Of a stretch of DNA of 5,028 bases, positions 1 through 5,028 are shown piece after piece. The stretch's first letter is position 1; each line of letters starts with the position of its first letter. The notes under the pieces were generated by a model that did no database searches, was not told the origin of the DNA, and saw only the letters and a list, made by a program, of their open reading frames with translations. A program made the translations under genes and the position numbers. Source of the DNA: Opitutia bacterium (GTDB lineage Bacteria > Verrucomicrobiota > Verrucomicrobiia > Opitutales > Coraliomargaritaceae); the NCBI GenBank assembly GCA_003503355.1, contig DOCS01000174.1, positions 8,449 through 13,476 of the forward strand, given 5' to 3'.

Positions 1-2328
1 CTGTGCGGTCTGTGGAGTAAACCGGCGAACGTTGAGGGCTTTATCCAAAAAAAGCATGGCGATGTCCGTGCTATTGAGCAGGTTTTTCATGTCGCTACTT
101 GTGCGCGAAAGCTCGTCCAGCTTCGTCTGTAGTTCCGCGTTGAGTGTCTGTAATTCTTCGTTGAGCGATTGCATCTCCTCCTTCGAGGTGGTGAGTTCCT
201 CGTTGGTGGATTGCAGCTCCTCATTAGTGGATTGCAGTTCCTCATTGGCGGAGCGGTATTCCTCTTTGAGTGTCTGCATTGCTTCGTTATTGGCCTGTGC
301 TTCGGATCTGACTTGTAGTAGCTCTTGCTCTAAGTCAGACAGGCGTGCGCTGGGGCTACCGGCTGGTGTCGCCTTCTTCGCGTTGCCGAGGAATGGTGAC
401 GGCACCTCCTTGAACACGACCATAATCAAGCCCTTCAGTTGCTTCGGTTCTTGTAATTGCTGAACGGAGATGTCTGCAAAATGCTCGTTTTCGCCCGGCT
501 CGATTCTGACTCTGTTGAGAGAGATGCTTTCTTTTTTACGGAGTGCTTTATGAAACGCGGCGGACAGTTCATAGCGGATGCCTTCTCTGGCCATCGCGAA
601 TAGGTTCCAGTTTGCTTTGCCGGCGGCTGGTTCGAGGTATTTACCCGTGTGACCGCTGATATATAAGATGTCGCCCTGATCGTTAACGAGCGCCGATGGC
701 GGGGCGTATTGCTTGAGGATCAAATGATCCGCCAGCGAATGGAGGCTGACGGGTGCTTCTAGCTGCGGATGCGTGTCTTTCTCGATCATCGGAGTGGTGC
801 TCAAGGATGACGGAAAATCGACCTGTAGTAGAGGGTGGTTGATTTCCGAGCGCTGGTAGAGGCGCGCTTTGCTGTTTAACGGGTTGAACAGATTGTTGAA
901 ACTGCCGATGGTTTCAGAGTTTCCGAGGAGTAATATGCCGTTGGGGTTGAGACTATAGTGAAAGAGTGGGATCAATTTCTTCTGCACCTTTGCGGATAGA
1001 TAGATCAGTAGATTTCGGCAGGACAGTAGATCCAGCTTCGTAAAGGGCGCGTCCATGGTGATGTTTTGCGGTGCGAAAATCACCATTTCACGGATCTCTT
1101 TACGGATGCGGTAGCCGCCTTCTTGCTTGATGAAAAAACGGCTGAGGCGTTTGTCCGATACATCGACCTCAATGTTGCTAGGGAAGAAGCCCAAGCGCGC
1201 TCGATCAATTGCATCCTTATCCAGATCGGTGGCAAATATTTGGAGGGTGATATTGTGGATCTTGGCTTGCTCCAGTGCTTCCCTGAATACGATGGCGTGG
1301 GAATAGGCTTCTTCACCGCTGGAACAGCCGGCTACCCACGCTCGTAGCGCTCGTCTGGGTGCGCATGTCTCCAGTAGCGTGGGCATCGTTTCTGTGCGTA
1401 ACAGTTCCCAGACTGGCGCGTCGCGAAAGAAGTTAGTGACCCCAATCAGTAGTTCTTTGAAGAGTAGGTCCAGTTCCTGCGGATTTTGCTGCAAGTAGCG
1501 GACGTAGGTCGACATTTGAGCGATTTGGTGGATGCCCATGCGGCGCTCGATTCTGCGAAAGAGGGTATTCTGTTTGTAGAGGGAAAAGTCGTGCCCGGTC
1601 TGCGCGCGCAGGAGGATGATCGTCTTCTCCAATGCGCTGAGCGCTTTGTCTTCGATCGGTGCTGCTTTGCGTGGTATGAGTGATGTGCGCTTCAGGTAAG
1701 TGATGATCTTCCTCGGCAGTTCTTCCACCGGGGCAACGATATCCGCCAGCCCGGCATCGATCGCACTGCGCGGCATCCCGTCGAATTTGGCGCTCGTCGG
1801 CTCCTGCACCAAGACCAGGCCTGCCTTCTCTTTGATGGCGCGTAGGCCTAGGCAGCCGTCCGAACCCATTCCTGAAAGAATGACGCCAATACTCTTTTCC
1901 ATCTGGTCCTGAGCGAGGGAACGGAAGAAAAAGTCGATGGGTAGGCGCAGCCCCCGGTTTTGCGTCGGTTTGAGCAAGTGTAGGACGCCGTGCAAGATGG
2001 ACATGTCCTTGTTGGGGGGGATGATATAGACGCAATCTGGTTGCACGGCGGTGCGATCCTGGACCTCCGTGACTTTCATTTCGGTCGCACGCTGCAGCAG
2101 CTCTGGCATCATCCCCTTGTGCGTTGGATCCAGGTGTTGGATAATAACAAATGCCATGCCGCTGTCTGGCGGGACGGCGTTGAGGAATTGTTCCAATGCT
2201 TCCAGTCCACCCGCAGAGGCGCCGATGCCAACGACCCTCATGCAGGACTCGGCGGGTAATTCCGCGGTTACCTTAGGAGTTGCGGTTTGAGTCGATAGAG
2301 TCGCTGCCTGTTGTGGCTGTTTGGTCAT
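1..2328 (-). CDS. CheB-CheR-PAS hybrid signalling protein (methylesterase + methyltransferase), 3' end outside window
   Basis: The frame is open for 776 codons, from ATG at 2328 to base 1, without a stop. Residues 30-215 form a CheB methylesterase domain: GIGASAGG gives nucleophile Ser38, IIQHLDP gives His65 and ILSGMGSDG gives Asp157, so the triad is complete. Residues 230-495 form a CheR SAM-dependent methyltransferase: an N-terminal helical part with FRRIERRM (257-264), the SAM loop AGCSSGEEAYS (333-343; the family usually has GEEPYS), FATDLDKDAI (365-374) and CRNLLIYL (437-444). Residues 530-640 look PAS-like. Residues 691-739 are seven heptads of the LQSTNEE type, a signalling coiled coil. 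A further PAS domain begins near 750 and is cut off. CheB normally has a receiver domain in front; here there are only 29 polar residues, as in other CheB/CheR hybrids. Met30 is an alternative start; neither Met has a clear ribosome site. By family, it would deamidate or demethylate and methylate glutamates of chemoreceptors or related partners in the cytoplasm; a C-terminal histidine kinase is common but not visible here. Confidence 0.95.
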   Translation of the reverse strand, partial: MTKQPQQAATLSTQTATPKVTAELPAESCMRVVGIGASAGGLEALEQFLNAVPPDSGMAFVIIQHLDPTHKGMMPELLQRATEMKVTEVQDRTAVQPDCVYIIPPNKDMSILHGVLHLLKPTQNRGLRLPIDFFFRSLAQDQMEKSIGVILSGMGSDGCLGLRAIKEKAGLVLVQEPTSAKFDGMPRSAIDAGLADIVAPVEELPRKIITYLKRTSLIPRKAAPIEDKALSALEKTIILLRAQTGHDFSLYKQNTLFRRIERRMGIHQIAQMSTYVRYLQQNPQELDLLFKELLIGVTNFFRDAPVWELLRTETMPTLLETCAPRRALRAWVAGCSSGEEAYSHAIVFREALEQAKIHNITLQIFATDLDKDAIDRARLGFFPSNIEVDVSDKRLSRFFIKQEGGYRIRKEIREMVIFAPQNITMDAPFTKLDLLSCRNLLIYLSAKVQKKLIPLFHYSLNPNGILLLGNSETIGSFNNLFNPLNSKARLYQRSEINHPLLQVDFPSSLSTTPMIEKDTHPQLEAPVSLHSLADHLILKQYAPPSALVNDQGDILYISGHTGKYLEPAAGKANWNLFAMAREGIRYELSAAFHKALRKKESISLNRVRIEPGENEHFADISVQQLQEPKQLKGLIMVVFKEVPSPFLGNAKKATPAGSPSARLSDLEQELLQVRSEAQANNEAMQTLKEEYRSANEELQSTNEELQSTNEELTTSKEEMQSLNEELQTLNAELQTKLDELSRTSSDMKNLLNSTDIAMLFLDKALNVRRFTPQTAQ
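196..258 (-). repeat. 21-base tandem repeats encoding coiled-coil heptads
   Basis: Three 21-base units (196-216, 217-237, 238-258) follow one another inside the hybrid chemotaxis gene. The first two encode LQSTNEE twice; the third encodes the related heptad YRSANEE. At protein level the periodicity extends over residues 691-739, with Leu, Met or Tyr at each heptad start and Asn-Glu-Glu or a similar acidic end. This conserved helix links the methyltransferase/PAS part to the downstream PAS domain in this family. The DNA similarity reflects the protein heptads, though near-identical neighbouring units could allow unit gain or loss by recombination. Confidence 0.85.
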
Positions 2329-2346
2329 TATACATGTGGTGAGACT

Positions 2347-2375
2347 ATATAATGTAACTGGGAACGGGAATTAAA
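2347..2375 (-). promoter_or_regulatory. possible sigma70-like promoter of the CheB-CheR gene
   Basis: Read on the minus strand, TTTAAT (2375-2370) is followed after exactly 17 bases by TTATAT (2352-2347), or after 18 bases by TATATA (2351-2346). The matches to TTGACA and TATAAT are partial, so this rests mainly on spacing, AT-rich character and place. The -10 lies 18 bases before the ATG at 2328, which would give a leader of only about a dozen bases. That fits the absence of a Shine-Dalgarno sequence. Confidence 0.35.
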
Positions 2376-2380
2376 CCAGA

Positions 2381-2397
2381 GGGGGGGGCTTTTTTTT
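2381..2397. repeat. G8-C-T8 homopolymer tract
   Basis: On the plus strand eight G (2381-2388) are followed by one C and eight T (2390-2397). On the minus strand it reads A8-G-C8 and ends about five bases upstream of the proposed -35 element of the CheB-CheR gene. Homopolymers of this length are prone to slipped-strand errors. It is not part of any visible hairpin, so it is not a convincing intrinsic terminator in either direction. Confidence 0.8.
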
Positions 2398-2476
2398 GAA
2401 GTATGTGTCTAACCGGTACAGCAGCAGCATCTTTCAGTGGGTGAGATTCTGACTGAAACGAGGGGCGCTATTTGAT

Positions 2477-2530
2477 TAGAGCGCTTCTTTGTTGCAGCGA
2501 GTCGTGGCAAGGCAAACGCTCTAGTCGCTG
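2477..2530. repeat. two interlocking inverted repeats
   Basis: TAGAGCG (2477-2483) pairs with CGCTCTA (2517-2523), and CAGCGA (2495-2500) pairs with TCGCTG (2525-2530). The arms alternate as a-b-a'-b', so in one RNA strand they could form both helices only as a pseudoknot; otherwise they are alternatives. A third small helix, GCGCT (2465-2469) with AGCGC (2480-2484), competes with the first. No function is known to me. Confidence 0.4.
2518..2527 (+). repeat. direct repeat GCTCTAGTCG, copy 1
   Basis: This ten-base word occurs again unchanged at 2675-2684, 157 bases downstream, close to fifteen turns of B-DNA. This copy overlaps arms of the inverted repeats around 2477-2559. It may be a chance repeat. 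Confidence 0.3.
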
Positions 2531-2532
2531 AA

Positions 2533-2546
2533 TGAACGCGTGTTCA
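2533..2546. promoter_or_regulatory. TGAAC-N4-GTTCA palindrome, possible operator
   Basis: TGAAC (2533-2537) and GTTCA (2542-2546) are perfect inverted arms around GCGT. The core GAAC-GCGT-GTTC agrees with the GAAC-RNRY-GTTC pattern known for the Bacillus-type LexA box, but a single palindrome of this size can occur by chance. It is about 266 bases upstream of the plus-strand start and about 205 bases upstream of the minus-strand start, farther than most operators. Confidence 0.25.
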
Positions 2547-2634
2547 GTGCGATGTTTGCAAGGTGGTAGTATGCCGCTTTAGCAAGCGCTCCGTCGTTTT
2601 CGGGGTGGCGTGGCGGCGTGTATCCGAGGTCAGC

Positions 2635-2654
2635 GGCAATGGCCGAGCATTGCC
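2635..2654. repeat. 7-bp hairpin with six-base loop
   Basis: GGCAATG (2635-2641) and CATTGCC (2648-2654) are perfect complements around the loop GCCGAG. No T-run follows on either strand, so it is not a standard intrinsic terminator. Its place, about 157 bases before the plus-strand start, suits a leader-RNA structure or a DNA-binding site. Confidence 0.5.
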
Positions 2655-2674
2655 CTCCAGTGGCCAGGATTCGG

Positions 2675-2684
2675 GCTCTAGTCG
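2675..2684 (+). repeat. direct repeat GCTCTAGTCG, copy 2
   Basis: Identical to the word at 2518-2527 and in the same orientation. Unlike the first copy it lies outside any inverted repeat I could find. Confidence 0.3.
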
Positions 2685-2811
2685 TCGGGTGCGTTTCCTG
2701 TCTGCGTACCGACTCAGCGTTTTAGATGACTGGTGACGATCCTGTCGCGGGAGCTTTTATGTTAGCCAATGGGCTCGCATTCGTTTCTGTTTTTCGAGTT
2801 CCAAATTATAT

Positions 2812-5028
2812 ATGGCTGCTCGATCTACTTCTTTTCCGTTTTGTCTCTGTGCGTTGTTTCGCCGGATCTTTTTAGCAATCATTGTGGCCTGTGCCTGTAG
2901 TACGTCTGCGGGAAGCGCGGCGGACTACACCGTGGGCATCGTTCGCGATGGACCGTCTTGGTATTTCGATACGTTAATTAAACAATTTAAGGCGGAACTC
3001 ACGGCGTTGTCGGAGGGCGAACGCGGCTTGGTTTTTCGCGACCACGATCATGCGGCGTATGCTGCGGCTCAGGTGAATGCTGATCTCGGAGCGCTGTTGG
3101 CCGATGATTCCGTGGATTTGGTGTATGCAGCCGGAGTGATTGCCACCGAGCATGCGTTGACGCGTGCCCAGGCTGGCCTGAATAAGCCGGTGGTCGGCGG
3201 CGCGCTGCAACTCTCGGATATTGGGCCGAGTTTTCTCTCAGAGGCCGGCACCTCGACTTTGGCCAACTATACGTTTATCGCCAGCCCGCGTCGGGTGGTT
3301 GCTGATTTGGAACGATTGAGCCAACTGACCCACGCGACGAAAATTCATATTTTGATTGATGAGGTGTATCTGCCGGTGTTGCAGACACGCTTGCAGGCCG
3401 CCCAGGCGCGCTTTGCGGCAGATCTTGCACTGGATGTAGCATTCGTGTTGGCCGGCGAATCGGCGCAGGCGTGTTTAGACCAACTGCCGACAGGTGCCGA
3501 GGCAGTGTACGTGACCACTGTACCGCGCATTTCGGACGCGGAACTTGAGCGGCTCTATCAAGGGTTGGCTGAGCGGCGCTTGCCGAGCTTGGCAATGTCC
3601 GGTCGGCGTGGTGTCGAGAACGGCGCGTTGTTCGGCTTGGCTCCCGATAATATCAAGGCAGTTGCCCGGCGTGCGGCCTTGAATGTGCATTTTATTGCCC
3701 TGGGGCAGCCGTTGGATGAATTGCCCGTTTATTTGCCGATGGCAGATCACTTGTTGATCAATGCCGCAACCGCCAATGAGATTGGCTGGTCGCCGGATTA
3801 CGATACCTCGCTGGTCGCTGAGTTTGTGCATCAGGAATTTCGCTTAAGCGGGGAGCCGATGGATTTAGCTAAAGCGATGTTGATGGGCCAACAGCAGAAT
3901 ATCGCGGTGAGTATCGCACGTGAACAGCAGTCACTGTCGCACTCCGATGTCGGCCTGGCCCGCAGCGCGCTGCGGCCTCAGCTCAACGCTTTGGGGCAGA
4001 CCAGCTACACGCGCTATGATGATCGGATTGATCGGGCGACGACACCGCAGTATGCGGATCAATCGAGCGTCGGGCTGCAGCTCAAGCAGATCCTGTTCAA
4101 CGACGAATTGTTCACTAATCTAAATAGCCGCAAGGAACTCGAGGAGGCTGCCCAATACGATACGATGTCGAGCGAGCTGGACGCGCTTGAATCCGCCGCG
4201 CTGGCCTATTTTAACTATCTGCGTTCTGAAATGCTTTATACGATTGAGCGCGATAATTTGCGTCTCAGCGAGAATCACTACCAATTGGCCCAGCTGCGCG
4301 TGGAGATCGGCTCGGCGGATCCATCCGAGGTCTATCGTCTGGAGCAGTTGCGTTCACAAGCGCGAGCCAGCTTGATCAGCCGTGAGACGGAACGCATGAA
4401 TGCGCAGATTGCTTTTAACCGTGTGGTGGGTGCCGACCGCGCTGCGCAGTGGAGTTTCCATCCGGTGACACTCGGCGAGCGTGAGCTGTTCTTTATGGAT
4501 GCGTATCTGCAGCCGCACATGCGCGAAGCCGGCACGTTTCGAAAACTCGGGCCGTTTCTCAAGGCGTACGCGGTCGACAACTCACCGGAGCTGATGGCCT
4601 TCGATCGGCAGATCGCGGCCCAAGGGCTGTTGCTGGAGCAAAAGCAACGGCGCTACTATCTGCCTGAAGTGGCTTTGACCGCCGACTTGACCCACTTTAA
4701 CAAAGGCAGTGAGTTTGCTGACAGTGATTCGGAAAATCAGGGCATGGCCGCGTTGAACGTGAGCTTTCCGATTTTCGAAGGCGGGCGTCGTCGGCACGAT
4801 GTGCTGCGGCAAAAGACCGTGATTCGTCTGTTGCAAGCGCAGCGCGAGCAGGCGGTTCAACAGTTGGAGGAGTTGGCCTTAACCAGTTTTAACGGCATCT
4901 TGTCGGCGCATCCGAATATTCGCCTGAGTCGTCGTGCGTTGCAAGCAGCCACCAAGAACTACGATTCTGTGATGGAGAAATATTCCCAGGGAGCGGCCAG
5001 CATTCTTGACCTGTTGGACGCGCAGGAA
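2812..5028 (+). CDS. ABC_sub_bind-like periplasmic binding domain fused to a TolC/OprM outer-membrane channel, 3' end outside window
   Basis: The frame is open for 739 codons to the window end. ATG 2812 is the first usual start after an in-frame stop (2734-2736); it has no clear Shine-Dalgarno. Residues 1-37 are an export signal: Arg17-Arg18, hydrophobic 19-28, then either cleavage after Ser-Ala-Ala37 or a lipobox IVAC with Cys27. Residues 38-343 resemble ABC_sub_bind (DUF534) binding proteins: DLVYAAG (102-108), NKPVVGGA (124-131), AEAVYV (229-234), GQPLDELPVYLP (298-309), LINAATANEIGW (315-326). After about six residues the outer-membrane efflux protein starts (MDLAKAM, 349 on), with both repeats of the family: RPQL (388-391) with SVGLQLKQILF (419-429), and YLPEV (616-620) with LNVSFPIFEGG (648-658). 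The signature Y-x-x-G-A-A-S-I-L-D-L-L-D-A-Q (724-738) lies at the edge; about 40-60 residues should be missing. As a family member it would be a trimeric tunnel across the outer membrane for a pump. The binding domain would sit in the periplasm; its ligand is unknown. Confidence 0.93.
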   Translation, partial: MAARSTSFPFCLCALFRRIFLAIIVACACSTSAGSAADYTVGIVRDGPSWYFDTLIKQFKAELTALSEGERGLVFRDHDHAAYAAAQVNADLGALLADDSVDLVYAAGVIATEHALTRAQAGLNKPVVGGALQLSDIGPSFLSEAGTSTLANYTFIASPRRVVADLERLSQLTHATKIHILIDEVYLPVLQTRLQAAQARFAADLALDVAFVLAGESAQACLDQLPTGAEAVYVTTVPRISDAELERLYQGLAERRLPSLAMSGRRGVENGALFGLAPDNIKAVARRAALNVHFIALGQPLDELPVYLPMADHLLINAATANEIGWSPDYDTSLVAEFVHQEFRLSGEPMDLAKAMLMGQQQNIAVSIAREQQSLSHSDVGLARSALRPQLNALGQTSYTRYDDRIDRATTPQYADQSSVGLQLKQILFNDELFTNLNSRKELEEAAQYDTMSSELDALESAALAYFNYLRSEMLYTIERDNLRLSENHYQLAQLRVEIGSADPSEVYRLEQLRSQARASLISRETERMNAQIAFNRVVGADRAAQWSFHPVTLGERELFFMDAYLQPHMREAGTFRKLGPFLKAYAVDNSPELMAFDRQIAAQGLLLEQKQRRYYLPEVALTADLTHFNKGSEFADSDSENQGMAALNVSFPIFEGGRRRHDVLRQKTVIRLLQAQREQAVQQLEELALTSFNGILSAHPNIRLSRRALQAATKNYDSVMEKYSQGAASILDLLDAQE

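Larger units (their letters stand above)
2512..2559. repeat. 48-base imperfect dyad
   Basis: The outer arms GCAAAC (2512-2517) and GTTTGC (2554-2559) are perfect complements. Inside them CGCTGAA (2526-2532) pairs with TTCAGTGCG (2543-2551) across a two-base bulge. The apex contains the palindrome listed at 2533-2546. The element could be a folded leader RNA of the plus-strand gene or a cluster of protein-binding half sites. It competes with the interlocking repeats at 2477-2530. Confidence 0.4.
2329..2811. other. divergent intergenic control region without a supported gene
   Basis: These 483 bases lie between two genes that point away from each other, so the promoters of both should be here or close by. 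Reading all frames gives only short open stretches (28 codons at 2639-2725 and 49 codons at 2726-2875, the latter running into the next gene), none with family features or a ribosome site. The stretch holds the homopolymer tract, the proposed minus-strand promoter, several inverted repeats and one 10-base direct repeat, listed separately. No tRNA, rRNA, CRISPR array, insertion-sequence end or known riboswitch core was recognised. I found no convincing -35/-10 pair for the plus-strand gene. Confidence 0.8.

Noticed and set aside
32..463. A 143-codon plus-strand open frame rich in serine and cysteine
   Set aside because: It is antisense to the coiled-coil heptads of the CheB-CheR gene; its Ser/Cys repeats are the mirror image of the Leu-Gln-Ser-Thr-Asn-Glu-Glu repeats. 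It has no family features.
1433..2035. A 200-codon minus-strand open frame
   Set aside because: It lies in another frame on the same strand, over the CheB and early CheR domains. The overlapped frame carries all catalytic motifs, while this one has an arginine- and proline-rich composition and no recognisable domain.
2377..2400. T8 run as the tail of an intrinsic terminator
   Set aside because: The preceding G8 has no complementary C-rich arm upstream, so no stem can form, and no plus-strand gene ends before it.
2639..2725. A 28-codon open frame starting in the 7-bp hairpin
   Set aside because: It is too short, has no Shine-Dalgarno sequence, and shows no leader-peptide features such as a run of regulatory codons.
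2726..2875. A 49-codon hydrophobic open frame overlapping the start of the efflux gene
   Set aside because: It has no ribosome site and no recognised homology, and its downstream half is the signal-peptide region of the fusion gene read in another frame, which explains the hydrophobic character.
2974..3831. Several minus-strand open frames of 61-118 codons opposite the binding domain
   Set aside because: They are antisense shadows of the fusion gene, which has consistent domain motifs along its full length.
3920..4375. Short plus-strand frames of 62 and 67 codons inside the efflux domain
   Set aside because: They are out-of-frame readings of the channel domain and have no independent start signals or family motifs.

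Overview
The window holds the 5' parts of two large, divergently oriented protein genes, separated by a 483-base non-coding stretch. Both genes run off the window: one past base 1 on the minus strand, the other past base 5028 on the plus strand. Both reading frames were followed codon by codon and are open throughout. The organism must be Gram-negative, because the plus-strand gene encodes an exported TolC-type outer-membrane channel. Base composition is moderate, G+C slightly above half by eye. Neither gene has a clear Shine-Dalgarno sequence. I cannot name the phylum from this window alone; a marine proteobacterium or a verrucomicrobium would both fit.

Left part (1-2328, minus strand): a hybrid chemotaxis-type signalling protein. 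It has a CheB methylesterase domain with a complete Ser-His-Asp triad and no N-terminal receiver domain, then a CheR methyltransferase domain, a PAS-like region, a very regular heptad coiled coil, and the start of another PAS domain where the window ends. In this family the missing C-terminus usually carries more PAS domains and often a histidine kinase.

Middle (2329-2811): no supported gene. It holds a possible promoter for the minus-strand gene, a G8-C-T8 homopolymer tract just upstream of that promoter, several inverted repeats (one 7-bp hairpin, a larger 48-base imperfect dyad, and a GAAC-N4-GTTC palindrome) and a 10-base direct repeat. It probably contains the control regions of both genes.

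Right part (2812-5028, plus strand): the most unusual gene. An exported protein has an N-terminal periplasmic substrate-binding domain resembling the ABC_sub_bind (DUF534) family. A very short linker joins it to an outer-membrane efflux protein of the TolC/OprM family. The usual picture is a soluble binding protein feeding an importer and a separate channel serving an exporter; here both are one polypeptide. I infer an efflux channel with its own ligand-sensing or ligand-capturing domain. Adaptor and pump genes would be expected beyond base 5028, but they are not visible. There is no sequence evidence that the two divergent genes act together; their adjacency only permits shared regulation.
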